NCBI RefSeq assembly: GCF_008831285.2
Contig: NC_045139.1
Location: 2,736,704 to 2,800,703 of the forward strand
DNA: 64,000 nucleotides
Reading direction: 5' to 3'
DNA from: Nymphaea colorata
Lineage: Eukaryota; Streptophyta; Magnoliopsida; Nymphaeales; Nymphaeaceae
Position 1 is the stretch's first letter; each line of letters opens with the position of its first letter. Of this stretch, positions 10,151 through 23,497 are shown one piece after another. The notes below the pieces were generated by a model. It was not told the origin of the DNA and searched no databases. It saw only the letters and a program-made list of their open reading frames with translations. The position numbers and the translations under genes are program-made.

Positions 10151-12878
10151 CTCATTAAATCATATTTATTTGTTGTTTCATACCTATTTGTTATGCCATG
10201 CACATGTGTATGCAATCTTTGGGCATGAAAGTAAATGTGTGTACTGGTAGTAGAGTCCACATACGGCGTATGCTCATTACGTACACAATAGCAGCATAAA
10301 AAACTCGATCCACCAAAAACTACTTCCCGATGTGTATATATATACATCTCTACTTAAAAACTACTTTCCGATGCATGTGAATATGTATATATATATATAT
10401 ATATATATTTTTATTTATTTATTTATTTATCTGTGTGTGTGTGAAAAGGTCTTTCCTCACACCAAATACCAGCCAAGCAAATCGTTCGACTGGTATGGAC
10501 CGATCATGTGGACGGTTCATTCTTTGATTTATAAAATAAAAATAAAAACATTCACCGAACATTCGAGAGGGTGGGGTGGTAGCCGTGATGTGACGGGTGC
10601 GTCAATCAGACAGATGTAGGCTCAATTGAAAAGAAATGAAGGGAAGGTTTGTTGAATTTGACGATTTGGCATTGGGAGAATGTTGCGGACCGACTGTGTG
10701 TGGCCCGGCCAAGCCAGTAGAAGGAGATGCTGTTTGGCCAGCTTAGGCATTGCTCGGGAAGCATGTGAGATCCAATCGGACGCTACATCAAGCAGAAAGC
10801 AATGCACGTGGATGTGCAACGTGGTGGTGCAGCGACGAAGTGTATAAATGCATCATGGTCATCAGTCCTTTTGAAAATGCAAGTCCATACTTGGGGAATC
10901 AATTGGGTTCCCTACAGGGATGCGTGTGGGTTAGGGGCAATTCTTCTGGTGGGACTAGATGAGGAGTGCTACGCACTCGGCATACCATCACCCAGGTTTA
11001 TCTCATAGTAGACCATCGGCAAGCCGTGGTCATGACGCCTTGTCAGAACATCGTCATTATTTAAGTATTTATCTAATTCCATACGAAATCTGAGTGGGAA
11101 TAGACTTCTCTTGAAAGAAAGTCGCAGCATTGCCTCCCGTCCTTCAGCAAGGGGGAGGCCATTGAAGAGGAAGACAGCCTCCCTCTTCGTTTTTTCATTA
11201 CCAAAAACCACAAAAAAAACTCACGAGTTACCTAACCAGCTCACGTAGTGAGCTTACTTGCCCAAGTCTCCCACTCACTTGTGCCCTTGACACACACTAG
11301 GTTGACAGACATACAGCTTGAGTCACCGAATCCCACATGTTTTTTTATAATATAAAATGATTATTTTTATTTAAGGTGGGACCCTTTTTATCCCACTGAC
11401 CTACCAAAGGGTGCGTGCTTAGTTTTGTGTCGCTTCTATTGGTATAATTTCATCTTTTTTTCTTTTTGATGTTTCGGTTTACTGTGATCATCTGTACACA
11501 ATTTTGTGAAGCAAAAGAAGAACTACTATTGCAGATGTGATGCCTCTATTTGGAAAGCTATGAATTGCTTCTAAAATCATGTTTTTGGTTGCATAGACTA
11601 AGCTTTATATGCTATTAATTCCAAAGGGTAATAAGTTTGACTATTTAACTTTTTGGTCTTGTTGCAGAAACGAGGCAAAGCTCATCCGGCTCATGGTGAA
11701 GAGGATTCTGACGGAAGCAAGTAAGACCTCTCTATTGGTGGCCAAACATCCAGTAGGACTCTATTCTCGCATGGCAAATGTGATGGAAATGCTTGACATT
11801 GAAGCTCAAGGTGATGCTAGAACGGTTGGGATCCATGGAATGGGTGGCATCGGCAAAACGACACTTGCTAAGGGTGTCTACAACCAAATATCTACTCGTT
11901 TTGATGCATGTAGCTTCATTTCTAACGTGAGAGAAGCAGCTGAGCAACCATCAGGACTCATTTCCCTACAAAAACAGCTGCTTGGTGATATTTCCAAAGA
12001 TGAAAATATAAGTCTCAACAGCACCAGCCATGGAATTGTTATGATTAAACAGCGGATTCGAAGTAAGAAGGTTCTGCTAGTTCTTGATGATGTTGACGAT
12101 GAATCACAACTAGAAGCATTGGCCGGTGGCATAGACTGGTTTTGCTTGGGGTCAAGAATAATTGTTACTACTAGAGATAAGCTGATATTGAGGGCACAAA
12201 AAGTGACCCCGTATGAGCTCAAGGGGTTAGATGCTACCCAATCACTTCAGCTTTTCAGTTGGCATGCATTTGGTAAAGAGGAGCCGACTGCCGAATTTGC
12301 AAAGCTATCAAAGGAAGTTGCTGCTACTGCTGGTGGGCTACCATTAGCTCTTGAAATATTTGGGTCCCATTTCTTTGATTTAAAAACAGTTTAAGAATGG
12401 AAAGGTATGTTGGAAAAGTTGAAGAAATATCAAAACAAGCATATCCATGAAAAATTAAAGATAAGTTATGATGTACTTGATGAAGAACAGAAAAAAGTAT
12501 TTTTAGACATTGCATGCTTCTTTATTGGGCAAGAAAGAGAGCATGCTATTCTCATGTGGGAAGGTTGTAGGTTCTTTCCAGAGATAACAATCAAAGTCTT
12601 AATGCACAAGTCTCTAGTCAATATAAATGATGATACTGGAGAGTTTGAAATGCATGACCATATCCGGGACATGGGAAGAAAAATCGTCCAAGATGCAAGG
12701 AGCAGGTTGTGGGAAGATGATGAGACTCTAGATATACTTCAAAACAAGAGAGTAAGAATCTACTGCACATGCCTGCCCATATAAGAAAACTAGTTGTCAC
12801 TACCAATGCAAACTTTCTTGGTATGAAAAATAAAATGCCCGAAATTGGTGCCTGTAAAACTCATGTATCTCCTCCAAA

Positions 12879-12913
<35 letters not shown>

Positions 12914-13732
12914 ATTGTTGTTGATCTCACTGACTAAATTTGAAATGCAGGGAAGGGAAAATGTTGAAGCAATTCAACTCGGTTGGCGTGGAATTGAGGA
13001 TTCGATGTCTGTGGAAGCAGAGTCTCTGTCAGCAATGTCTCAACTTAGGATGCTCCGGATGGGAAGAAATGTGAGATTGGAAGGTGAATATGAACATTTC
13101 CCCAGGACTATCAGATGGTTGAAGTGGCGTCTATATGACTTGGCTTCATTGCCTAGTGCCCTTCATCTTAAGAATATTGTTGTTCTTGACTTATCTGGCA
13201 GCTCCATAACTCGAGTTTGGAGCCAGCAAACATCTGCAAGGACCAAGGTAAAAGACAACCCTTTTTAAGTATATGCCCACTACCTATGTTTTTTTTTTTA
13301 GAAAATTATTTTTTTATTGGCAAGACAAAGTTATGCGGATCAATGTTGCCAATGTTGTGCCGTTACATGCATCATATCAGCCACAAAAAGGAGTTAAATA
13401 AGTAGATTTTTTATTTTATTAAACATTTTTTAGATCACTAGTGGATTTTCCTTTAAAAAGAAAAATAGAGAAAAAGCTCCCTACATGAGGTTGACGTGTA
13501 TCTGTCTTACTAACTTTTTCCCAATATTTTTTTATGAAACTGAGATTTACAACATTACGACGATTGTGAGAGAGAGAGAGTGAGGTGCACACACACACAC
13601 CCCATACGTGGTTGTTGATTTTTATTTTTTTTTACTTTCCTTGGGCTAAAGATGTAGTTAGGCAAGTGTATAAAACTTCATTTTTTGGATTTTATGGCAT
13701 TCATCTGACAAAACAACTTTTTTCCTTTATAG

Positions 13733-14983
13733 CTCTTTGGGAAATTGAAGGTTCTAAAACTCGACGGTTGTGAGAACCTCACCATCTGTCCAAATTTTAT
13801 GAGCATGCCACATTTAGAGAAATTGTATTTCAACGGATGTGTGAAGATGACTGAACTTCATCCGTCTATTGGGCTCCTCAAGAACTTGACTCACTTGGAG
13901 TTGTGTGACTGCACATTACTAAAGGAACTACCTGAAGAAATTTATGAATTGACCTCACTTGAAGAGCTTGACCTCAGTGAATGCTCTCACATTACCACTT
14001 TTCCATCAGTATTGGGGGATTCGAAGTCACTGGAGCAGCCTTTGCTTGGTAAATTGAAAATACTTTACCTCTGTAGTTGTGAGGGACTCACCAGCTGTCC
14101 GGATTTTATGAGTATGCCACATCTAGAGAGATTGAATTTTGAGAGTTGTGAGAATCTAAGTGAACTTCATCCTTCTGTGGGTCATCTCAAGAGCTTGACA
14201 CACTTGTATTTGACAAGCTGCCATTCGCTAAAGGAACTGCCTCAAGAAATTTGGCAATTGACCTCACTTGAAGCACTCGACCTCAGTTATTGCTCTCAGA
14301 TTACAGCTTTGCCGTCACAGGTTGGAGATTCTAAGTCATTGAAGCTGCCTTTGCTTGGCAAATTGGAACACCTAAGTCTCAACTATTGTGATAACTTCAC
14401 TATTTGTCCAAATTTCACTAGCATGCCACAATTAGAGATATTGGGGTTCAGTTCTTGTGAGAAGATGGGCGAACTTCATCCATCTATTTGGCTTCTCAAG
14501 AACTTGACTGACTTGGATTTGAGCAACTGCAAATCACTAAAGGAACTTCCTCCAGAACTTTCTCAATTGACCTCACTCAAAAGGCTTACTGTCGATGATT
14601 TGTACCAAATTATAGTTCTGCCTGAATCAATAAGACACTTGAAGCAACTGAATTATTTGTCTCTAAAGGAGTGTTCCTCATTGATAGACGTACCGAAGTA
14701 CATTGCCTCACTGGATCAGCTTGAAAACCTAATAGTTGCTGGTTGTGAGCAGCTCAAATTTTTACCTCAGCTGCCGCCTTCCCTCACCTTTCTTGATGCC
14801 TCAGATTGCTATCAATTAGAAATCATAGCAGAAGTATCACATCTAGAAGGATTACAGGTATTGGATCTAAGTGGTTGCAAAAGGCTTGTGGACGTTCCTG
14901 GCATCGAGCAGTTGAAATGCTTAAAGAAGCTAAAGCTTCGAGGCTGTGGAAGCCTCCATGTCTCATTTTTGGAAGGACTTCAG
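13733..14983 (+). repeat. Triplicated LRR module inside TIR-NB-LRR exon 4
   Basis: Exon 4 holds three successive copies of a module of about 103 residues: 13733-14041, 14042-14350 and from 14351. Each starts L-GKL, passes through CPNF or CPDF-SMP-LE, ELHPS, L-NLT or L-SLT, and LKELP-E. Copies 1 and 2 end in GDSKSL; copy 3 runs on into a different end of the domain. Exon 5 (15771-16547) repeats the layout of copy 3 and its downstream part, down to the same final motif LRGC-SL before its donor. Confidence 0.85.
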
Positions 14984-17900
14984 GTAAGCGACATATTCAA
15001 GAACGTATGGTATCTCTTTTTCCATTAGCTGAGCTTCATTTACTTGGTAGGAGCAACTTGTGAAGATTACCAAAATAGTGGGATGTCGAAAGTTCAAAAC
15101 TTGTGGAATAAACAAGATACAGATGAATGCAGCCCCACAAGGAAAATGTTCTTTATAATTTAGCCTTAAGATCTATTTTTACAAGCCTCAACACTAAAAG
15201 CCTTATCTGCAATATACTGAAATGAATTTCAAGGATATAAATGTAATTATGTTTGTCTATAAGATTTTAAATAACATATTATTGATTTTTCTTAATTTTT
15301 TCATAAGTTGCAGACGCTAGCAAGTGGAGTTGCTAGTCTTGCTCAATGTAAAGTTGCTTTAGTATTGAGAAGCCTGAAGGAAGGTCTCGTTCATGCTCAA
15401 GGTTTCACTAAACGCAGAGCCTGAAACGAACATTAGAATTAATACAAGTGCTTGCTTGATTTATACAAGCTTTTAAGGAATTAGTGCAAGTGGTTGCATG
15501 AGTAAGTTAAGCAGATATTTACTTATCTTATTGAGTATTTTAAAATATTTAATAATTTTTTAATAAATAAAAGTCAATAAGGGCCCATTAGGTATCTGCA
15601 ATAGGTGTTCCTTCTTCAAACTATAGCTCGTACAGTTTTGGTTGATCCAAGATTCCAAATTCCTTACAATATTAGCTATATAAGAATAAAACTTTTAGGC
15701 CCCTATGCTTCAACTCGTGCTCAGGTAATTTATTCTTACATTTTTTCTCCTTTTTCTTTTGGGGGACAAGGTCCTTGATACATTGGAAGTACTGGATCTC
15801 AGAAATTGTGACAACCTCACCAAGAGTCCACATTTTAGGAGCATGACACAACTGCAAAGACTGGATTTTAGAAGTTGTACTGAGATGGCTGAACTTGATC
15901 CTTCTATTGGGCATCTCAAGAGCTTGACTGACTTGGTTTTGAGCAACTGCAAATCACTAAAGGAACTGCCTCAAGAAATTTCTCAATTGATATCACTCGA
16001 AAAACTTGACCTCACTGGTTGCCACCAACTTACAGCTCTGCCTAAATCCATGAGACGCTTGAAGCAACTGAACTGGCTGTCTCTACGGCAGTGTTCCTCG
16101 TTGACAGAAATACCTGAATGCATTTGTCTGTTACTCAATCTTCAAGAACTAGATGCTTCACACTGTGAATCTCTTGCATCTTTACCTGACTCACTTGGCA
16201 ACTTGGAGAGCTTGAGGAAGCTTGATTTGAGTTGGACAGCCATTGAAGAGTTGCAAAGCTCCATTGCATCACTAGATCAGCTTGAGGCCCTATCAGTCGC
16301 TTGTTGTGATCGTCTCAAATCGTTGCCTCAGTTCCCACCTTCCCTCACAGGACTCAAAGCAACATCTTGCACCGAATTGAGAACGATATCAGATGTCTCA
16401 AGCGCGAAGAGACTAAAGAAATTGCATCTATGTGGCTGCACAAAGCTTGTGGACCTTCCGGGCATTATGCAGTTGGAATTCTTACGGACATTAGACCTTC
16501 GAGGATGTACAAGCCTAATTGATGACTCATTCTTGGATAGACTTCAGGTAAAACAACTTCTTCTAAGAAAACCCCTATATGTCTGTTCGCCCATTAGCTA
16601 AGCTCCACTCATTTGGTGGAGGTAACTCGTGAAGGTTACCAAATTACTGGGAAATCTCACGTTCAAAAATCTTTTGTGGCAAACAAGGTCCAAGACTCGA
16701 AGTTCATGAGGAAATGTCTCTTTTCTGGGAAAATCAATTGCACAAAGTATGTCTTTTTTCCACGGTTCTTATTCAAGAAGAATACAGAGCACGTTCCTGA
16801 GAATGTGAATGCATCTGATTTGAATTGCGAAGCTGATCTTTACTGTTATTGCTGAATTCGAAAGGAAACTGTAATCAGATTCAAGATGTATGTAAAAGTT
16901 AATTGATTCTTGTAGGGTTAAGTGAGACAGTTTCTCTATCTTGTGTTTGTCTTGTCAAATTATGCAAGAGCAACTGTGTGAATTGGTGAGAAAAACCTCT
17001 GCAATATTTTTCCTATAACTCGAGGGAAATGAAAATCCCTTGGGGTGCATCTGAGAGCCCTTTTATGTGGGACTCATTGTGCAAACAAACATAGATTTAA
17101 CCATTATGTGAAAACAAGGATTTGAACTCCTCAGTTTATAGCCAAAACCTCATATTTAAGGTTGGATGGGAGGGGGGGCTGACCTTAAATCTTCTGACGT
17201 GATATTTTCATTGATCTCAAATCACCTCTGATCTCAAAGTGAGGCAAACAAATGGCCCCTTGAGGTGGCATGTGTTTACTGAAGAGTGCATCTTGGTGAC
17301 GGGCATGCGTGCTTGCTCACTGACATCTCCATGCTCTGTTTCCTCAGGAAGCAAATTTTCAAGATCTGCATGAGTTCTCCATCTCCGGAATCCTGACCAA
17401 CATTGGCGAGCCATCATGTCCACAATCTCTGTCTTTCCTTCTTCCCAAGCAGTTCAAGGCAGGCGCCTTGTATTTGCAAACAAACGAAAGCGGGCTGGGC
17501 AGCAGTCTCTCGGAACTAGACGAAAGTAACAGCGCTTCGGAACCAGATGAAGGCATTAATCACAGTGAGGAAGATAGAGGCCTCGATACCATTGGCTGGG
17601 AACCAACTGATGAAATCATTCCAAGCGACGACGATTGCAGCGTGGACAGCGTTGGCTCGGAACAAGAAAACAGAAGCGTAGAAAGTGAAGAAGACACTCT
17701 CCCCGTAGACAGCCAAGGCAGAGTCGTTCGAATAGAGATCACGACAGATGATGTTCAATTTCACTTTTCAGCTTTAGTTAAACGGAATGCAAGTAGGACG
17801 TTCCCCACGGCTACATTTGGGAGGGATAGCGAGCTGATGATGATGATAAGACAAGGAAAATTCATGGGAGATGATGATGCTAAGAAAAGGACGATGATGA

Positions 17901-18183
17901 AGATGATTGTATCCATCGATGGCTGCGTCCTACTTGATGGTGATCTATTCACTAATAAAAACCATCATATTTATGAAGGTGAGCTAGACCTTTGTCCTTG
18001 TGAAGTTTGTCATAAGAGTGTTATGGTGAAGTTTCATTGACCGTGCTGCCTTTATTTTTATGTTTTCACCATTAATAGACAAGTAGCTAATGAATAATGG
18101 CTTTTTATTTGTAATTGCAAGTAAGAAAAATGAGCAAGTTTATTGTGGGCATTTGCATAATTTATTGATGTCGAAGCTCAAGG

Positions 18184-18430
18184 TGTAACACTATATTTTG
18201 AAAAGTTTAATTTTGTACTGAAGATTGTAAGAGATTTTCAAACGTTTGTAAAGTAGATTGTGAAGTGATTAGTTATCATAGTACTTAACTTCTTTTTTTA
18301 TCAAAACCGAAACTGCTAAGAGGTGAATTGGTGTGGGAGCAGGTTGAGTGGTTACACATAGAGTCATGGAGACATCAGAACACTAAAAAGTTTGATTCAA
18401 GTCTGGAGGCGCAAGGCATAAACAAGCAAA
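18184..18430 (+). repeat. LTR- or SINE-like remnant, paired with 63252-63420
   Basis: The start GTGTAACACTATATTTTGAAAAG and the later AAAACCGAAACTGCTAAGAGGTGAAT match, with divergence, TTGTAACACCTCACTTTGAAAAG and GGAACCGAAACTATGAAGATTCATAGGTGAAT near 63.25-63.4 kb. The segment after 18330 also holds AGGTTGAGTGGTTA and GTTTGATTCAAGT, which loosely resemble polymerase III A and B boxes. The class of element is uncertain. Confidence 0.4.
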
Positions 18431-20442
18431 AAAAAAAAAAGTTGCCAATTAAATTCCTTAGAAGCAAAAATTTTGTATAAACAAAAAAGTTCATAGGAAA
18501 AGTAGGAGACCTAATGAAGGTTGAATATTTTTTGAAATTAGAAACACATGGTAGGCCTCATCATGAAACAATCGCCTGAAATTGAAAAAAGGAAATTGAC
18601 AGAATGGCCGATTTCTGTAAGCCAGTGATGAGCTTCTCCGAGCTTTTGACAGGCAAGAATAATAAATAATCAGAACTACTTTCTGTTCATATATATTTAT
18701 ATTCATCATTAAAAGAAAACTGTGATGTGTCATAAATCAAACTTAATTTCATTTAGATATAAGGTTATAAACTAAGCAAAAGTTTGCTTGAACCTGCAAC
18801 ATCATGAAAATGCGAACCTAGAATAACGTTTTAAAAATGTCCATTTTATTCTTGCCAGCATGAGCTTTTTGAGGCGTTTGAAGTTGATGTTCAAGCCCCG
18901 CTCATTAAGGGCCAGGGCCGGTTTCCCATAGGCCCGATAATACAGTCAAATTCATCAAATTCAAATAGTTTAAAAGAATGTTATGGGTCAGAAGCTGATT
19001 CTTATGCCAAAGAAGAAGGTGAAGCTGGTTATGTATGCTATACTGGTGTATGAATTTTTGGTGTATGAATTTTTTGTGCCAGTATGGCTAATGACAAAAA
19101 TACAATATTCAATAATCTTTTGCAATATTTTGGCTGAATATTGTCTGAACATTTGGCTGGTTAATTTGGAATCGGCAATAATTTGTCGGCCCTGCTTCAA
19201 CGGAGTTTAGGTAGATTAAATTGTTACACATGAACCCTTTGAAAGTATACAAACTATTCTCAAGTCCTTGTGTACTTAAGAGTTATAATTTACTGTCTTT
19301 ATATGCGTATCTGCCCTAAATCAATCGAAGCAACTCAGGTTTAAGTTGACCAGACGGACTGGTCAGTGGGTCCTGACCTGCCCCGTATCTGGCTCCACTT
19401 CATACTTGAGATAGTGCATACCTAAATAATGGTAATATGAGTACACCAATATGTACTAATCTTTGATGTAAAACTAATGCCAAGTCCTTTCTCAGGCAGG
19501 TAAATGCTTGATCTGTCATAGGCAATCTCATGATGTTTAAGAAGTAGAGCAAAAGATAAGAGAATAGGACGGAGCATATCTCCGAAATAAAAGATGCATG
19601 GCCTCATCCCCAGCTCAAACTTTTGCTGTTTTTAGGTGTACGTTTACAAATACCAAGTCCTTAGCAAGATGTAGATGTTATTGGCGACTGAAAGCCAGTG
19701 CATGGCAATATAAGACCTGATTTACATTGATATAAAGAATAGTCACAAAAAATGCATTTTTTTTTTTTAAAAAAAGGAACAGATAAATTAACTGACTGTT
19801 TAAAACTATAAAAAAAAGCATCTCTTTAACAAAACATCAAAAAACAAAAAAACGTGTTTTTAAACGGTTTTTTCAGTTTTTTTAATGTCAAACAGTTTTT
19901 TTTTTCATTTTCTATTTTTTATTTGTTACAAAACGTTTATCTTTTAATGTTTGAGTTATTAGTTTCTCACTTATTTTATTTTTTCCTCATTTTTAATTTT
20001 TTAAAAATTTATCGTATTATTTCTGTTTTTTTTTTTTCAATCTCACCTTATTATATCGGAGGAAAACTTGTTGTTTAAAACTCAAATAATATTATTTGTA
20101 ACTATGATATTATAAACACATGTAACATGTTATGGTGCACTGGAATAGAAAAAAGGAAAGAGACAGACAGAGAGAGAGAGAGCTCCATATCACTGTGGAC
20201 GTAGGGCTCTTCCCCAACCAAAACCACATTAAACCTTGTTTCTTCGCCTTTCTCAGATTTTCTTCAGACATCCCACTCAAGAAAAACATAAAGAAGATGT
20301 TCTCATCATTCAAACGCCGACAAATTCTTTAAAATTACACGACGATCAGAACAGAAGCTCACCTCATCCCATCTGAGGAGTGAGGAGCTACTTGAAAGAG
20401 CTTACCTGCAGAGAAACAGCATCACAGAAAAATAAAAGATCA
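18431..20442. other. Intergenic region, no gene seen
   Basis: AT-rich DNA, with homopolymeric T and A stretches especially at 19750-20050, then a short GA tract (about 20155-20182) shortly after the 3' end of the minus-strand PPR gene. Open frames are short and without domains. Confidence 0.6.
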
Positions 20443-23403
20443 CTACGTAGAAATTGATTGAAGCATCTTTTCGGTCTCTGGATTCACTTTCAAATTGTCG
20501 GTTTCCAGCCTCTGACGCATGTCTGGACTCTTTTTCCCAGCTGCAACGTAAGTTCTAATCAGTGACTCGTAAACTGCAGAATTAAGACTGCCTGCCTTCT
20601 TCAGGATCTGAACCAAATTTTCTGCGCCATCTACATCACGCTGCTCTTCAAAATGGGTCATCATAGACTCCACGGTTTCTTGAGCCGGCGTCCATTTGTT
20701 CTTATCCCTCTTCCCAGTTGCAGCGATTGCATTCTCCATGCACTTAACAGAAATGTTGAATTGCTTGGTTGCAAAATAGTAATTAAAGAAAATTTCCCAT
20801 GTTGTTGTGTTCAGCACTGCACCCCGACTGACAGCTTGTTCACGCATTGCCTCTGCCTTCTCTATCTCACCACCCTTCACATATGCACCAATCAGCACGT
20901 TAGGCAATCTTACATCATATTTTGGGCAATCAGCTTCCCACTCTTTGAAACATTTCTCAGCACCAGGAAGGTCACCAAGATTAACCAAGGTCTGGATCAT
21001 AATCAAGTAGTTCAAGTTGACTGTCTTAGGGCATGCCAATTTTAAAGAACGCCAAACACGGTAAACCTCTGTCAAATTACCAGTTCGGCCATACAATGAC
21101 ATCAGAAAATGAAAAGCAGGAAGACGATGCACATCCATTTTACTCTCAAGTTCTTTAAGTGCATCTTCTGCCTTTTCCTTCAAACCTGCATTCACATAGA
21201 TCGAAGCAATATTACTGTAGGTGGTCCAATCAGCAGTAACAGAGTTATCTCCCTTCATCTCATCTAAAATCTTTTCTACTCCAGGAATGTCACCCAAAGC
21301 AGCAAGACTCCTCATCCAAACATTATATGAGAAGACGTCTAGCATGACCTTGTTAGCCTTCATATCCTGAATTACAGCAGGAACCTTTTCAGGCTTCCCA
21401 CCTTTTGAGTAGAGGGCCATCAAGCTATTGAATGCCAAGGGGTTAGAGACAAACTTCTGCTCCTTCATTTTCTCCATAAGGGTTTCAGCTTTCTCGGTCA
21501 TTTTCCCATTGCAGTAACAGTTGAAAAGAGCTCCATAAGACTGATGGTTTTTTGATGGTTCAGGAAGATCAGTAAAATACTTCTCAGCAACAACAATCCC
21601 CTTGATTTTGGAAAGAAGATCGATCTTAATTGCTTCATGGCTTGCCGTCAAATCCATACCTCTCTTGGAAGCTGTTTCAAGAAGCTGCATCATTAATAGC
21701 ACAAATTAGTAAATTATCTGTGAAAACTTTTACAACTAAAAATGGAGAAAAATGCTCAAGGTTAAGCAAACCACTATTGTATGTTCTACAATAGCCCAGA
21801 ATATTTGAATGTTTACGATTTGACATCTGCAATGTAACACATTTCTCACAAGCATTCAAAATTTAAGTGGTTATGGCGCTATTAGTCAATAACAAGTGAA
21901 GAAAGCATAAAACTGAGATAAGAAGATACAAGCTTTTTCTGGAGTTACAAACATAATTTGTGTCTATGGACAGAGGAATGTGGCTCAACCTTGAGAAAAT
22001 ACCTACTGAACATTCTCAAAACAAAGAATCTGCAAGAAAAACGCCCTTTAATTCTCTTAATCAAACAGATCAGCCACTCTATACACCATAATGGCAAGTT
22101 TTCTTGAACAATTCAAGCACCAAAAGAGCAAATAATAAACCAAAGCAACCCCCCCAAAGCAGACAACCATAGAAAAAAATATCATGAAGTGTACCCAAAA
22201 CAGCTGAAGAAACAACGAAAATATACCTTGGCTAATCTACAATAGAAGCCAAATGATAATTATCTACTGGAGTAATTCCCATCGAAGTCAGCATAAAGCT
22301 AGTCGTAGAACAATTTTCGAGGCATACTACAAGATTTGGTGATAATATACGTTAAGGATAGAGATTGAATGTTTACGCGCTGTATTATTCATGTGCTATA
22401 ATGTCTTGAAATTTTGAAACTAGGGAGATGTATTATATGCTTCCACCCCAATATCAATTATCCATCACTGTTAGTATTTTATGGTAAAAGGCACGATAAG
22501 AAGCACAGTTAGGCACAAGAGGTCCAGGCGACGAAGGCTTGAAAATTTGAAATATAAAAACTTTGTAAAGTTTAATGCCATTTCAGTTTTCCATGTTTCA
22601 AATTGTGGCAGCTTGCGGAGCATAACTCAACAAGACTTCTTAGATCCCTTTGAAAAAGAAGCACACCAAAGCACCTCAATACCATGATTAACTATGTCCT
22701 AAATTACCAGCATCTCTTCTACCTTAACAAGCCAGGCAAGATTAAGGCCACCATTGTAGTAACTATGTTCATCAATGACAGTTGAATTACCAACGTTCTC
22801 CGTGTTTTAAGTACTTATAAACTTAAGTAAGAGCACCGCTTGATCACCAGGCAAGAGGAATCGCACAAGGAAAATGCGAAGAAGTCAAAACTGCAAGAAC
22901 ATAAAATAGAACAGGGAGATAATAACACGCCCAATCCATCTCCTAATCCTAATATATCATTTTTTTTCGAGACAAAGGGACCAGTATTCTCGCCAAATGG
23001 CAACACCCAACTTCATCAACATAATGAACTCCCAAACTGCATCAAGAAAAGGATCTAAGTTTCCAATAACCAACAGCCGTTATACAAAAGAATCCCCAAA
23101 CATTCATCAAAATGAGAAAGGGAAATGAGAAAGGCTCGGCAGAAAATAATGAGACAAAGAATTTGGGTTTCTTACTTTGAGGGCTAGAGAGAACTTCTTT
23201 CGTTTGCGAAGTATCCTGACCGACGTCCCGACCTCCCATTGGTTGAATTGCTTGGTATCCTTCAACCACCGGCTGAGCACCTTGCCGACGCTTCGGGAGG
23301 AGCTGCCCTCCTTGAACAGTAGACGGTGAAGCGACTGCTTCGCCACCACCAGTGCCGCCTCGGCTGCCGGCGTCGCCACCGTTTCGGCTACCTGTGCAGC
23401 CAT
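20443..23403 (-). CDS. P-class pentatricopeptide repeat protein (At1g60770-like), two exons
   Basis: Exon 1 is 23403-23176 (76 codons) and exon 2 is 21684-20443; the CAAA|GTAAGA donor and ATGCAG acceptor join in phase 0, giving 489 residues. The layout matches the Arabidopsis At1g60770 group, which I recall at about 490 residues. Typical motifs are present: FSLALK into LLETASKRGMD at the junction, SYGALFNCYCNGKMTEKAE, AFNSLMALYSKGGKPEKVP, YSNIASIYVNAGLKEKAEDAL, EVYRVWRSLKLACPK and LPNVLIGAYVKGGEIEKAE. PPR proteins of this kind bind organelle RNA and usually act in mitochondria or plastids; the short Ala-rich N-terminus could be part of a transit peptide, but that is inference. The intron is 1,491 bp. 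Reading frame is clean throughout. A dead copy of exon 1 and its flanks lies at 2704-3222. Confidence 0.9.
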
Positions 23404-23497
23404 TCCGTTTCAGTGAAGATGAATCCTTCCGCGAACGGACGGCAATGGGGTTTATGGTTTGAGCACAAGGGTTTTGGAAACAAGGAGAGGATGCTGG
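22976..23497 (+). repeat. Source copy of the segmental duplicate at 2704-3222
   Basis: Contains the start of intron 1, exon 1 and the leader of the PPR gene; the coding frame is intact here, so this is taken as the parental copy. Confidence 0.85.

Larger units (their letters stand above)
8861..18040 (+). pseudogene. TIR-NB-LRR disease resistance gene with a frameshift and an in-frame stop
   Basis: Six exons can be read: 8861-9410, 11668-12751, 12951-13247, 13733-14983, 15771-16547 and 17348-18040. All donors are GT, all acceptors AG, and every junction keeps phase, for about 1,550 codons. Exon 1 is the TIR domain (YDVFLSFRGADTR, then IDSEKLEKGQ). Exon 2 is NB-ARC with P-loop GMGGIGKTT, kinase-2 VLLVLDDVDD, RNBS-B GSRIIVTTRD, GLPL GGLPLAL, RNBS-D FLDIACFF and MHD in FEMHDHIRDMG. 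Exons 3-5 are leucine-rich repeats; exon 6 is an acidic tail. Two breaks are seen. One base is missing in a G run at 9166-9167, before the helix that carries the catalytic glutamate (WCLKEI), giving a stop at about 9193. A TAA at 12392-12394 interrupts exon 2 between GLPL and RNBS-D, in frame on both sides. Intact family members sense pathogens in the cytoplasm or nucleus. With little other decay, a recent pseudogene, a truncated TIR product or assembly errors are all possible. Confidence 0.9.

Noticed and set aside
10332-10619. 95-codon frame in TIR-NB-LRR intron 1
   Set aside because: Starts in a (TA)n repeat and has no domain; intronic.
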